The notes under the pieces: generated by a model
The model's input: the letters and a program-made list of their open reading frames with translations, nothing else
What the model was told of the DNA's origin: nothing
Databases searched by the model: none
Translations under genes and position numbers: made by a program
Source of the DNA: Tabrizicola oligotrophica
Lineage (GTDB): Bacteria; Pseudomonadota; Alphaproteobacteria; Rhodobacterales; Rhodobacteraceae
Length of the DNA stretch: 60,477 nt
Direction: 5' to 3'
NCBI RefSeq assembly: GCF_011008935.1
Contig: NZ_JAAIVJ010000013.1
Location: 1 to 60,477, forward strand
Shown here: one piece after another, positions 1-8,464 of the stretch
How positions within the stretch are numbered: the first letter of the stretch is position 1
How the letters are laid out: each line of letters opens with the position of its first letter

Positions 1-67
1 AACCCCGATCCTCGATCTGGGCCACGGCATCGCGCTTGAACTCGTCTGTGAATTTAGCTCCGGACAT
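1..67 (-). CDS. IS3-family transposase OrfA, N-terminus only
   Basis: Leftward partial gene beginning with ATG at 67 and running off the window. The visible 22 residues (MSGAKFTDEFKRDAV and on) match the start of the helix-turn-helix OrfA (InsE-like) protein of IS3-family elements, which binds the terminal repeats and is normally fused to OrfB by programmed frameshifting. The Shine-Dalgarno sequence GGAGGA lies about six bases upstream. The rest of the gene is not visible. Confidence 0.75.
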   Translation of the reverse strand, partial: MSGAKFTDEFKRDAVAQIEDRG

Positions 68-127
68 CTTGTCCTCCTTGCTTCCAAAATTACCAAGCAA
101 GGCGTCTACAAATCTAGGGGCGATTCA
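1..127 (-). mobile_element. IS3-family insertion sequence, end only
   Basis: The first 127 bases are the terminus of an insertion sequence continuing to the left of the window. Read leftward it starts with TGAATCGCCCCTAGATTTG (complement of about 109-127), an end type I associate with IS3-family elements, followed by a ribosome binding site (GGAGGA) and the start of an OrfA-like transposase at base 67. The sequence beyond 127 is host DNA. The other end is outside the window, so completeness and target duplication cannot be judged. Confidence 0.75.
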
Positions 128-270
128 TAGAGAGCGGTCCAATGCCCGACACAAGCCTTTGCTTGCGACCCGGTTTCCCGTGGGTGCGGGTACAGTTCTG
201 AACCATCCGCTCGGTTCAATGGCGCACCATGTGGGTTCGGTTGCAGCCGCATGGGCAGACCGCTAGTTGC

Positions 271-302
271 GGAAGGTGTGAACTATCCTGTTCACACCTT
301 CC
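271..302 (-). terminator. Perfect 13-bp hairpin after the hydrolase gene
   Basis: GGAAGGTGTGAAC, a six-base loop, then the exact complement, located 15 bases beyond the stop of the leftward hydrolase gene. There is no T tract on either side, so it is a hairpin that could protect or end the transcript rather than a textbook intrinsic terminator. Confidence 0.5.
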
Positions 303-317
303 AAATTCTGCAAGTTG

Positions 318-1823
318 TCAGAACTTCACCGCCTGGGCACCCGCGATCAGCTTGGCCTTGTCCTCTTCCAGCAGGAACCCCTTCTGCACCAGATCATCGG
401 TCGCCGCCGTGAAGGCCTTCACATAGCCGTCGGGCGAGCCATACAGCTTGCCCAACGTGGCGGCGTCGAAGGGCACCAGCTCAGGGCAGCCGTCCGACAG
501 CGTCGCGCGACCCTCGCCATAGGCGTTGATCGGCACCGCCACCATCGGCAGACGCAACCCGCCCTTGGCCGTGCCATTCGCGTCATAGTCGATGTCGAAA
601 CTGCCGGGCTTCAGGGCTATGGGTTCGGCTTGGGGCGGGGCAATCCCCTGTTCGGTCCAGGCGATCAGGTGCTGGTACATCGCCTTTTCGGCCATGTAGA
701 GCGGCACTTCCGGGCGCTCGGGCGGGCAACGCCAGGCCGTCCACTCGCTGCCGCCCAACAGATCGCCCTTGGCGAGATCCTTGTGGTCGGCATCGCCATA
801 CAGATACTGCCAGAGCCAGCCGTGGTTTGACCCCGCCAGCTCCCAGGTGCGCGACCGGTCAGTCGCGGTCGCGCTGTCGGGCTTGGGCGCGCGCTGGCGA
901 TAGGGAAAGAAATCCCATTGCGAATTGATCAGCATCAAGGGCTCGGGCCGCCCGGGGATCACTTGCTGCGGGTCGTCGGCGGCCAGAGGCGTGGCGCATT
1001 GCTGGATCGGGCTGCCCTCGGGCGAAGTCGCGGCCTCAAGAAGGAAACCGTCGAAGATCGGCTCGGATTTGCCGCCCCGGTCGAGGCGCGCCTTGGGCTG
1101 GAAGTATTTGTAGTATGTGACGATGTAATTGCCGCTTTGGGATTCTCCGGTCAGGTAGACGGTCTTGGCTTGCACGCCCAAGGGGCTATCATCGCTTTTC
1201 AGCATCGCGCCAACTTGGGTGAAGATGTCCCAGGCCAAGCCGTTTTCCTCCAGCTTTGAGAGGTTCGGCGAATAGCCCTCTTCACCCGGAAGTTGCCCGC
1301 AGGCCTGCTGATCGACGGGGATCGGATTTTGGAACTTCAGCCGACCATAGCGGTCTGCATCGAACTTGATCAGCCCCGGAAAGACGGCGGGTTTGCTGGT
1401 GATGCCGACATAGACGTCACCATTGGCCACCACCCGCCCCCACAGCGCCGACCACATCGCGGTCCAGTCATACATCGCCGAGGGGTTGATGATCTCGACC
1501 ACCACGCGGCCGCTGAATTTCGACATGTCCGAGGGGCGGCGGATCGTCATGCGTGTCACATAGGCGCCCTCACCGGTGACCGTGGTCTCATAGTTGCCAT
1601 TTGGCATCCAGTTATGGACCTGCGATGTGCCGCTGATCAGGTATTCGTCCTCCTGAAACCCAAGGGCCGCAAGGTCGATAGGCTCGACCTGCCAGGCGGC
1701 GCCGTTGAAGATATGGGAGGTCTCAGTCACCGGGATCGGCCCCTCGACCTTGGGCAGGTCGAAGGCCTGGGCGGGAAGAGCCGCCAGCAGGAAGAGGCTG
1801 GTAAGGGACGTACGGAGGGGCAT
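318..1823 (-). CDS. Secreted alpha/beta hydrolase domain protein
   Basis: 501 residues. Residues 1-20 form a signal peptide (charged start, Leu/Ala-rich core, Ala-Gln-Ala cleavage site), so the protein is probably periplasmic. The nucleophile elbow G-E-S-Q-S-G lies at residues 226-231 with Ser228 the likely nucleophile; the layout fits the large alpha/beta-hydrolase-domain family (Abhydrolase_10 type), whose substrates are mostly unknown esters or lactones. A His in the NHGWLWQY segment is a candidate catalytic base. The start is supported by AGGAGATC upstream of the ATG at 1823. It is transcribed away from the TetR-family gene at 1944, with an operator-like palindrome between them, so that regulator probably controls it. 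Substrate unknown. Confidence 0.8.
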   Translation of the reverse strand: MPLRTSLTSLFLLAALPAQAFDLPKVEGPIPVTETSHIFNGAAWQVEPIDLAALGFQEDEYLISGTSQVHNWMPNGNYETTVTGEGAYVTRMTIRRPSDMSKFSGRVVVEIINPSAMYDWTAMWSALWGRVVANGDVYVGITSKPAVFPGLIKFDADRYGRLKFQNPIPVDQQACGQLPGEEGYSPNLSKLEENGLAWDIFTQVGAMLKSDDSPLGVQAKTVYLTGESQSGNYIVTYYKYFQPKARLDRGGKSEPIFDGFLLEAATSPEGSPIQQCATPLAADDPQQVIPGRPEPLMLINSQWDFFPYRQRAPKPDSATATDRSRTWELAGSNHGWLWQYLYGDADHKDLAKGDLLGGSEWTAWRCPPERPEVPLYMAEKAMYQHLIAWTEQGIAPPQAEPIALKPGSFDIDYDANGTAKGGLRLPMVAVPINAYGEGRATLSDGCPELVPFDAATLGKLYGSPDGYVKAFTAATDDLVQKGFLLEEDKAKLIAGAQAVKF

Positions 1824-1880
1824 TCGGATCTCCTGGAGTTGTGGCCGAGTGGAATCAATACTGTCCGACGGTAATCATCG

Positions 1881-1896
1881 TTGACCCGTCGGTCAA
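1881..1896. promoter_or_regulatory. Operator-like palindrome TTGACC-N4-GGTCAA
   Basis: A 16-bp interrupted palindrome in the 120-bp gap between the divergent hydrolase and TetR-family genes. Size, symmetry and place fit the binding site of the adjacent TetR-type repressor. A longer reading of the regulator gene would begin with a TTG inside this palindrome, which argues for the later start at 1944. Confidence 0.5.
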
Positions 1897-1943
1897 TGCT
1901 TGATCCCGCCGTTAATTTCGTCGACAGTCGCGGCGGAGGTGCC

Positions 1944-2546
1944 ATGAAACTCACGAAACTCTCGGACATCAGGCGGCAAGAACTGCGCCGGGCCGCCGTG
2001 ACGGTCATGCAGCGCGAGGGGGCGGCCGCGACGACGCTGGAGAAGGTCGCCACCGAAGCCGGAGCCTCAAAAGGCATCGTCCTTCACTATTTCCGCGACA
2101 AGCAGGACCTCTTCGAACAGGCGATGCGCGAGGCCAATGCCGATCTGCGCGACCGCGTCGTGCGGCGACTTCGGTTGGCCGAGACGCCGCCTCAACGACT
2201 GTGGGCCATCGTCGAAGAGAACCTCGGCGCCGAGGTCTTTCGTCCGCCGCATGGCCATGCCTGGCTGTCGCTTTGCGCCGAGGCCCCCCGGGCGCCGCGC
2301 CTGGCGCGACTGCAGCGCGTGTTCCACAGCCGGATGCACTCCAACATGATGTCGGCGCTGACGCCCCTTTTGCCGCGGGACGAAGCGGAGGCGCTCGCCT
2401 TGACGCTTTCGGCGCTGATCGACGGGCTTTGGGTGCGGCTGGGACTGGGCGACCGCTCAGTCACCCACGAGATCGCACTCGATCTCGCCCGGCGGCTCGT
2501 GGCGCGGCATTTGCCGGGAGTAGAGGTCATATCACGCGACTTCTGA
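1944..2546 (+). CDS. TetR/AcrR-family regulator, BetI-like
   Basis: 200 residues. The N-terminal 60 residues form a TetR helix-turn-helix (TTLEKVATEAGASKGIVLHYF). The C-terminal part contains SLCAEAPRAPRLARLQRVF and a final ALIDGLWVRLGL helix typical of BetI-like regulators, which sense choline or similar compounds. Start chosen at the ATG preceded by GCGGAGGTG. It is divergent from the hydrolase gene and most likely represses that gene and itself through the palindrome at 1881-1896. It is a paralogue of the regulator at 46007. The ligand is not evident. Confidence 0.85.
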   Translation: MKLTKLSDIRRQELRRAAVTVMQREGAAATTLEKVATEAGASKGIVLHYFRDKQDLFEQAMREANADLRDRVVRRLRLAETPPQRLWAIVEENLGAEVFRPPHGHAWLSLCAEAPRAPRLARLQRVFHSRMHSNMMSALTPLLPRDEAEALALTLSALIDGLWVRLGLGDRSVTHEIALDLARRLVARHLPGVEVISRDF

Positions 2547-2663
2547 GTGGGCGGCTGTCAGACCTTTGGAGGTTTTCTGTCGTAACCGGGACTGGTCGAG
2601 CCCCTTGCGACAAGCCCAGAGGGAATATGGACACACTGATCGGGGGGATGCCGATTGTTCATC

Positions 2664-2807
2664 AACTTTCTTGCGCCTGATGCGTTCGCGTTTGAGCAGG
2701 TTAAAGAAGCTCTATACGACCGCATTGTCCCAGCAGTTGCCGCAGCGGCTCATGCTGGGAACTAGATTGTGCTGCTCGAGGAAATCCTGCCACTCATGAC
2801 TATATCC
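2664..2807 (-). pseudogene. IS3-family transposase OrfB, C-terminal remnant
   Basis: Leftward translation reads GYSHEWQDFLEQ..., then SMSRCGNCWDNAVV, a stop, then SFFNLLKRERIRRKK. This is the end of the DDE integrase core of IS3-family OrfB, where the expected text is NAVVESFF. The codon for the catalytic glutamate is a TAG at 2714-2712. Nothing upstream in the frame continues the domain, so the fragment is short, non-functional and a relic of an older insertion. Confidence 0.8.
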
Positions 2808-3030
2808 GCATGAACAGGGGCATCCCCCTGCGGGCGGGGCAAGCTGTCTGGTGAGATCGCGCTGTATGCGCCCCGCCCCTACCCGAGTTCGTCGACGAGT
2901 TCCTCAAGGGAAGGTAATCGACGAGGCCGGATGGCCCCCCCTCTGGTTCCTCCCCGGCCCCTGACGTATGCGGGGGGGCGCAGCGCAGCACTTCGCTAGC
3001 GACTGGCCTTTTCACCGGGGAATCCACTGG

Positions 3031-3145
3031 GAATCCAGATCGTGAAGGTCGTGATTTTTAATCACGTAATATCAGAATCTTACTAAATCACGATCTCGCC
3101 ATGCTGGATTCTTTTGCGGAATCCAGCACGGCCAAGTCGTGATTT
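3031..3145. repeat. Three-copy 27-bp repeat GAATCCAG-N10-TCGTGATTT
   Basis: Copies at 3031-3057 (+), 3085-3111 (-) and 3119-3145 (+). Each has the same two arms and exactly ten bases between them; the spacers of copies 2 and 3 are also similar. Copies 2 and 3 face each other across seven bases and could fold into one imperfect stem of about 27 bp. An extra half site AATCACG follows copy 1 at 3060. The family is unknown to me; it could be a REP-like element or a set of protein binding sites. Confidence 0.75.
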
Positions 3146-3425
3146 CAGTAGCCAGTATGGACGCCGCCCTTCCTGCGACCATGCCGGAACCAAGTCGGTG
3201 CGTGTTGCCAAGTCGCGGATAGCTCGGCCCGTCACTTGGGTAGCATAGACGACCCGCCCCGCGCGTGGACTGTTCGGCCGACCTGCCCGCTCAGGGCGAG
3301 GTTTGACTTGCCAATGCCCACCCCTAGCGTCACTCTTGCTCAGGAGAGCCTCTAATTTGGTGGATGACGGAACAGGGCCCGGGCCAAGTGCCGGTCGTCG
3401 GGCGCGCAGTTCGGAGTAGGGATAA

Positions 3426-4049
3426 ATGACCTTGCGGGTGGTTGGCGCTGGACTGGGGCGGACCGGAACGACATCCCTGAAGTCGGCACTTGAGTTTCTT
3501 CTGAAGGCGCCATGTTACCACATGGACGAGGTGTACGCTCATCCCGAGCATGTGGAAGTTTGGCGATCGGCGCTTCGAGGCGATACAGCGGGCCTGGGTG
3601 CCATCATGGAAGGCTACGCTGCAACCGTTGACTGGCCGGCAGGCGCTTTCTGGCGGGAACTGAGTTCATTGTATCCCAAAGCGCTGGTGGTCCTGACTGT
3701 CCGTGAGACAGCCGAAGCCTGGTGGAAAAGCGCCAACGCAACGATCCTTGAGAAGAATCGCCAGCCAGTTTCGGCCAACGATCCGCTGGCGGTATCGTCG
3801 GGGATGATCGAAGAGATGATGTCGTGGCGTTTCACGCCGGACTGGAACGACCGGAAAAGTGCGCTGGCGGCCTACGAGCGCCACAACGCATCTGTCCGCG
3901 AAGGCGTCGCGCCTGGCCGTTTGCTGGAATGGAAGCCCGACGACGGGTGGGAGCCACTGTGTGCCGCGCTGGAGGTCCCAGTCCCCAAAGCCGCGTTCCC
4001 CCACAAGAATTCGGCCAAGGAGTTTCGCGCGCAGATGGGATTGGACTAG
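3426..4049 (+). CDS. Sulfotransferase-like family protein
   Basis: 207 residues. The N-terminal GAGLGRTGTTSLKSALE (from about residue 7) is the PAPS 5'-phosphosulfate-binding loop of the bacterial sulfotransferase family, and LTVRETAEAWWKSA near residue 90 fits the second 3'-phosphate-binding region. Such proteins transfer sulfate from PAPS to an acceptor, here unknown. The start has an AGGGAT ribosome site. It stands alone, convergent with the LysR gene at 4234. The link to the sulfatase 32 kb away is only thematic. Confidence 0.8.
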   Translation: MTLRVVGAGLGRTGTTSLKSALEFLLKAPCYHMDEVYAHPEHVEVWRSALRGDTAGLGAIMEGYAATVDWPAGAFWRELSSLYPKALVVLTVRETAEAWWKSANATILEKNRQPVSANDPLAVSSGMIEEMMSWRFTPDWNDRKSALAAYERHNASVREGVAPGRLLEWKPDDGWEPLCAALEVPVPKAAFPHKNSAKEFRAQMGLD

Positions 4050-4233
4050 CGACAGCACTCCGTCTCGAAGAAAAGTATCTGACCCGCGAGCCGATCAAAA
4101 CCAGAGTCTTTCTCCGACCCCTTTTGCCGCGGCTCTGCGGCACATCGAGCGGGTTCGGCTCCGAGGCTTCCGACGAACGCCTGTCCATGTGCCTTCGGAC
4201 AACGCGTCTTGCTGCGGCGGAGGTGCTCCGAGA

Positions 4234-5169
4234 TCAGCTTCTCTGGTGGTCGGTCGACATCATCGCGCGAAAACATTCAGCGATCCAGGCCTCGAAGGCT
4301 TTGATCGTCTGTTGGCGCGGATGATTTGGCCGATGCGCCGCGATGAAAGCGTAGCCTTCGAGGGCGAGTGAGGAAACCCTGACCAAAGCGCCACTCGCCA
4401 GTTCCGGAGCCACCAAGATGTCGCTGCAGATCGCGATACCGTATCCGGCTATGGCAGCTTCGATACCGTGAAGATCCTCGCGAAAGCTGAGGGAGGCGTG
4501 CCCTGCAAGGTCCGGGACATCTGACCATCGCTCACGCGCCAGCCGGACCCACTCAAACCACATTGGCGGATTGAGGAAGTCATCGGTCCACTGGCCATCG
4601 ATCAGGGGATAGCGGGACAGGTCCTGCGGGGTAAAGTCGAGCGGGCCCCGGCCGACCAGGGACGGGCTGGCGACAACGAGATAGTTGTCTCGGCCAATCT
4701 CAGAGCAAACCAGACCCTTCGGCGCCTGCCGTGCATAGCGGATGGCGACGTCGACCTCACCTCCGACCAGATCGAGCACGGTGTCGCTGCCCATGATGTC
4801 CAGCCCGATGTCGGGACGCAATGCCCGCCAGGAGGGAACACGAGGCATGAGCCAGCGGGCCGCGAAGGCGTTGGTTGCGGTGACCTTCAGCCGCTGCTGC
4901 TGTCGATCTGAAATGGCTTCAAAGCCTTCCGCAAAGAGATCGAGTCCCTTGCTGACACGGGAAAGGAGGGTTGCACCAGCCGGCGTCAGACTTAGTGGGC
5001 GTGGACGGCGTTGAAACAGCGGCTTGCCACAGGACTGTTCAAGGAGCCTAACCTGGTGACTGATCGCCGTCGGAGTCAGGCCGAGCTCCCGGGCGGCATC
5101 CTGAAAGCTGAGCAAACGCCCGGCAGCCTCAAAAGCCCGGAGCGACGCCAGGGGTGGAAGGCTGCGCAT
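4234..5169 (-). CDS. LysR-family regulator, GcvA type
   Basis: 311 residues from the start MRSLPPLASLRAFEAAGR, the usual opening of GcvA-like LysR proteins. The winged helix spans residues 1-65 and an effector-binding PBP2-type domain runs from about 90 to 300 (RWLMPRVPSWRALRPDIGLDI and EVDVAIRYA are characteristic). An in-frame earlier start (MSTLQ, 5238) is possible but lacks the family pattern. It is divergent from the flavoprotein gene at 5287 and the two share a 117-bp promoter region, so it probably regulates that gene. Confidence 0.85.
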   Translation of the reverse strand: MRSLPPLASLRAFEAAGRLLSFQDAARELGLTPTAISHQVRLLEQSCGKPLFQRRPRPLSLTPAGATLLSRVSKGLDLFAEGFEAISDRQQQRLKVTATNAFAARWLMPRVPSWRALRPDIGLDIMGSDTVLDLVGGEVDVAIRYARQAPKGLVCSEIGRDNYLVVASPSLVGRGPLDFTPQDLSRYPLIDGQWTDDFLNPPMWFEWVRLARERWSDVPDLAGHASLSFREDLHGIEAAIAGYGIAICSDILVAPELASGALVRVSSLALEGYAFIAAHRPNHPRQQTIKAFEAWIAECFRAMMSTDHQRS

Positions 5170-5286
5170 CACGTCTGTCGCTTCTGGATGAACTGAATTC
5201 ACTCTCACATGAAAACTGCGGTTTTGCAACGTCGACATGTCCGGTGCAATGCTGTCGGATAGCGAAGCCCGGTCGGAGGACAGGTC

Positions 5287-6444
5287 ATGGATGGCTCGAT
5301 GGCATACCAACTTCCCGAACTCATGGACCGGGTACGCGGGCTTGCCCCGCTGGTGGAACTGCATCGGTCCGAATTTGACATCCTACGCAGATTGCCTGAC
5401 GCGGTAACTCAAGCCATGGTCGAGGCCGACCTTTTCCGGCTATGGACGCCGCGTGCCCTTGGCGGTGCAGAGATCAGCCCCCGGGATCTTATCGAGGTGG
5501 TGGAGGCAGCTGCCGCCATTGACGGCAGTTTCGGCTGGTGCCTGACGAATGCCAACACGATGGGCCGAATGGTGGCCTATCTCGGCCCCGAGGTCGCGAG
5601 AGACTGGGTTGCCGGGCCTGATTGCCAGATGGCAGGATCAACTGCTTCCCTGGGTGTGGCACGACGCGTCGAGGGTGGTTTCAGGGTCTCGGGCCGTTGG
5701 CCATTCACCAGCGGCCTTCCCACCGCGCGGCGCGTCGTCGGTCTTTGCCAGATCGAGGGCGAAGGAACGGCCAACGCCCCGGCGATGCTGTTTTGCCATT
5801 TGCCGACCAGCACCATCCAGACCATTGATTCCTGGTTCGTCTCCGGTCTGCGCGGCACCGGCAGCCAGGACTTCGTGGCGGACGACGTCTTTGTGCCGGG
5901 CGAACACACCCATGGGTTTGTCGATGCCCTGCCCCGACATTCGGGTGCGCTCTATCGCTTTCCCATCATTCCGATGCTGACCTTGAGCGTCTCGATCGTG
6001 CCGTTGGGCATCGCCAAGGCCGCCATCGACGCATTCATCGCGCTGTCGGGCCGGACGATCTCGGGAAGCTCGCAGCCCCTCAGGGAGCGCGAGATGATCC
6101 AGATTGACCTCGCCCACGCCGAAGCACTGCGTCGCTCGGGCAAGGCGCTTATCCTTTCGGCCTTGCAGGATTTGGAAGATGCCCTCGATGTTGGTGGTCA
6201 GAGCCTCACCGAAGCCAGGGCCTTTTTCCGCGTGGCGCTGGCCCATTCGGCTGAGTGCTCGCTTCGAGCGGTGGAAATCGTCGCATCCGCGGCCGGCGCG
6301 GCCGCAATTTCCGAAGGCGGGCGGCTCGAACGTTGTGTCAGAGATGTTCAGGCCGCTGTGAAGCATGTTGCCATGGCACCGCACAATTTCGTGGTCGGAG
6401 GACAAGTGATGCTGGGCATCGATGTCTCCGGGAAACGGTTCTGA
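5287..6444 (+). CDS. Acyl-CoA-dehydrogenase-like flavin monooxygenase
   Basis: 385 residues with the acyl-CoA dehydrogenase fold: an N-terminal helical domain (LFRLWTPRALGGAEISP near 50-65), the beta domain with GFRVSGRWPFTSG near 135, and a C-terminal helical domain from about 230. It lacks a clear catalytic glutamate motif of true acyl-CoA dehydrogenases and resembles the group-D monooxygenases (HsaA/HpaH/DszC-like) that use FMNH2 from a separate reductase. AGGACAGG precedes the ATG. No reductase gene lies nearby. Substrate unknown. Confidence 0.75.
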   Translation: MDGSMAYQLPELMDRVRGLAPLVELHRSEFDILRRLPDAVTQAMVEADLFRLWTPRALGGAEISPRDLIEVVEAAAAIDGSFGWCLTNANTMGRMVAYLGPEVARDWVAGPDCQMAGSTASLGVARRVEGGFRVSGRWPFTSGLPTARRVVGLCQIEGEGTANAPAMLFCHLPTSTIQTIDSWFVSGLRGTGSQDFVADDVFVPGEHTHGFVDALPRHSGALYRFPIIPMLTLSVSIVPLGIAKAAIDAFIALSGRTISGSSQPLREREMIQIDLAHAEALRRSGKALILSALQDLEDALDVGGQSLTEARAFFRVALAHSAECSLRAVEIVASAAGAAAISEGGRLERCVRDVQAAVKHVAMAPHNFVVGGQVMLGIDVSGKRF

Positions 6445-6494
6445 CGGTCACTTGAGTCAGTGGGATCGACAATCGCATCGCACAGCAGCGCTTC

Positions 6495-7022
6495 TCAGCC
6501 CTTGGGCATCTGCTTCCAAAAGTCTCTATGCGGGGCGAGCAACTCGTCGTCGAGTTCGGGAAACGGCCCGTACACCTTGATGTCCTTCTGACCTGAACCA
6601 AGCACCGTGCGCACAGGAAGGCTCATTGTCGGGTTCTCTGGGTGGTCACCGGTGAGCGCCAGGAGCTGGCTTTCCTCATAGCCGTAAACGAACCGACCGA
6701 TGTTCGCCCAGTAGAGCGTGCCGGCGCACATCGCACAGGACTCGCCGGTCGAAACGAGAGTGCAGGTCCAGAGGAATTCCGATGGGTAGGCCTCCGCCGC
6801 GCGCCGCGCAAGTTCGGTCTCGGCATGCCGGACGGTGCCGATATTGCCCTGACGCATGAGAATGCGGTCGTCAGGACCCACCAGCACCGCGCCAAAGGGA
6901 TGATGGCCATGCCGGGCCGCATCGATGGCGACTTCGTTGGCGGCGCGGATGTGTGCGATCATCTGGTCGCGTGTCATGTCGCCGCCGCTTCTCATAGATG
7001 CAGTTGCCTTGCTCAAAGTCAT
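6495..7022 (-). CDS. Nucleoside/guanine deaminase-like protein
   Basis: 175 residues of the cytidine/deoxycytidylate deaminase fold. The zinc site is H66-A-E68 (HAETELARR) with Cys96 and Cys99 (SCAMCAGTLYW); Glu68 is the proton shuttle. The usual proline before the first cysteine is replaced (GESCAMC). Length and the C-terminal region fit the guanine deaminase / tRNA-specific adenosine deaminase-like group acting on free bases. Start at 7022 has a GGAGGA site. It precedes the homocysteine methyltransferase gene in the window but is downstream of it in the leftward direction, separated by 131 bases, so co-transcription is possible. Confidence 0.8.
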   Translation of the reverse strand: MTLSKATASMRSGGDMTRDQMIAHIRAANEVAIDAARHGHHPFGAVLVGPDDRILMRQGNIGTVRHAETELARRAAEAYPSEFLWTCTLVSTGESCAMCAGTLYWANIGRFVYGYEESQLLALTGDHPENPTMSLPVRTVLGSGQKDIKVYGPFPELDDELLAPHRDFWKQMPKG

Positions 7023-7153
7023 GCTTTCCTCCGTCTAGCTGGATGAATGGGAACACATCGGCGACCCCTTAAGGTTGAGGGCTTGGCTCAAAGACAATCA
7101 GCCAATTCCGCTAAATTGGCCCTGATGCGGGGGGCGTCTGGACAAGCCCTGCC

Positions 7154-8077
7154 TCAGACGCCCGCGGCGATCAGCGCCTTGATGTGCCGCATGTCCGAAC
7201 CGCAGCAGCCGCCGACGACGCGGAGTTCCGGCAGGCGTCCCGCCATTTCGGCGTAAAGCGCGCCGAATTCATCCGGGTCACCGTCATCCAGTTCTGTTGC
7301 CTCATCCAGTTCGGCATGGCTGCGGCGCGATGCATTGGGTCGGATCATGCCGATGCGGTTCACCCAGCCCGACGGCAGCTGTTCGCCGAAGTGCTCGGGA
7401 TGGGCGCAGTTGATCCCATAGTAACGAACATAGCCGTCGGTCGCCGTTTCGACCTGGTCGAGCGCGGAGGCGAGGTCCTGCCCGGTCGGCAATCGCCCGT
7501 CGATCTCGACCGTGAACGACAACGCGAAAGGCAAGCCAAGGTCGCGCGCCCGGTTGATCATGCCGATGGCCTCGCCCGGGTGGGTGATGGTGAAGGCCGA
7601 GGCGATGTCCACGCCCTCTTCGGCAAAAGTCTCCAGTTGGGCGTTGTGCAGGCGGTAAGCTTCGTCCGGAGTCAGCAGTTGTTCGGGCGCATATCCATCG
7701 CCGGCCGGTCCGAGTGCCCCTTCGATCAGGATGTGGTCGCGCCAAGGATGGGCATCGCGCAGCTCGCGGGCGAAGGCCATGGCACGCCGGTTGACATCGC
7801 GGATCCCCGCGTCGTCCAATCCGAGCTTCGGTCCCCAGCCACCGTTGGCGCGCCAGGTTGGAGTGCCGAGCACAAAGCCTCGCCCAGCTGACTGTGCCAG
7901 GTCGAAATAGGATACCGCGTAGCGACGCAGCATCTCGCGACCCTCCGGGCTGTCGAGAAGGACGAAGGAGGCGAACAGCGGCATGTCGGCGCCGTGGTGA
8001 AAGATCAGATCCGTTTCCATACCCCCGTCGCTGATGAACGGTTCTGGCGACGAAAGCAGACGATCAAGCATACCCAT
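7154..8077 (-). CDS. Homocysteine S-methyltransferase family protein
   Basis: 307 residues. The fold is that of zinc-dependent methyltransferases of the BHMT/MmuM family: a TIM barrel with SDGGMETDLIF at the start, NCAHPEHF for the first zinc cysteine and GGCCGSD (Cys291, Cys292) near the C-terminus for the other two. These enzymes move a methyl group from S-methylmethionine, betaine or another onium donor to homocysteine or an analogue. The donor is not readable from sequence. Start at 8077 follows GGGGGAA. A 9-bp inverted repeat (GGGCGTCTG with its complement, about 7130-7163) overlaps the gene end. Confidence 0.85.
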   Translation of the reverse strand: MGMLDRLLSSPEPFISDGGMETDLIFHHGADMPLFASFVLLDSPEGREMLRRYAVSYFDLAQSAGRGFVLGTPTWRANGGWGPKLGLDDAGIRDVNRRAMAFARELRDAHPWRDHILIEGALGPAGDGYAPEQLLTPDEAYRLHNAQLETFAEEGVDIASAFTITHPGEAIGMINRARDLGLPFALSFTVEIDGRLPTGQDLASALDQVETATDGYVRYYGINCAHPEHFGEQLPSGWVNRIGMIRPNASRRSHAELDEATELDDGDPDEFGALYAEMAGRLPELRVVGGCCGSDMRHIKALIAAGV

Positions 8078-8464
8078 GATTTATTCCCCCAAAGACCTCA
8101 TCTTAGCAAATTCCGCCCGCGCGGTCGAACTCGGTTGAAGGTCATGCCGTTAATGGCCTCGCTACCGATCTTTCGCGCCGACAACAGATTGAATCCACTC
8201 ACAGATTCCGATTGACAAACCTGCCCCTCTTGACCTACCCCTCAATCATCGAAGAATTGCGCCCGGAGGATACCCCTCGCGGGCGCTCTTGTTTTCTGGG
8301 CACATGCACGAGGCGGTCAAAGTCGCGGCAGAAGAGCGCTGGCGGGATCGGACGATTGAGGGGCAGCCGCGCTCGACTCACCGTGCAGCCCGCTCGGGAA
8401 GACCTTGCTGCGAAGAAACCGTAGAGATAATGCCTGACAGCTGCGCAAAACCGGGAGAATCGAA
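8078..8464. other. Gap at the left border of the prophage block
   Basis: 387 bases with no supported gene. It contains the leader of the homocysteine methyltransferase gene and one copy (8259-8286) of a hairpin that recurs after the H-NS-like gene. I found no tRNA and no obvious direct repeat matching the right border near 35180. Confidence 0.5.
8259..8286 (+). terminator. Hairpin, first copy, before the H-NS-like gene
   Basis: GCGCCCG and CGGGCGC arms around a smaller GAGG/CCTC helix, followed by TCTTGTTTTC. It looks like an intrinsic terminator for rightward transcription. It is nearly identical (25 of 28 bases) to the hairpin at 8813-8840, so two copies bracket the H-NS-like gene. Confidence 0.55.

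Larger units (their letters stand above)
2547..3425. other. Intergenic region with IS debris and repeats
   Basis: About 880 bases without an intact gene. It holds a decayed IS3 OrfB fragment (2664-2807) and a three-copy 27-bp repeat (3031-3145) with hairpin potential. The remainder (2808-3030 and 3146-3425) shows no recognisable gene on either strand; the open frames there have no family signature. Confidence 0.6.

Noticed and set aside
2800-3027. A 75-codon leftward open frame
   Set aside because: No ribosome site, no homology-like pattern, and it runs into IS debris.
3031-3145. CRISPR array or integron attC site
   Set aside because: Three copies in mixed orientation with seven to 27 bases between them do not fit CRISPR spacing, and the attC core bases are absent.
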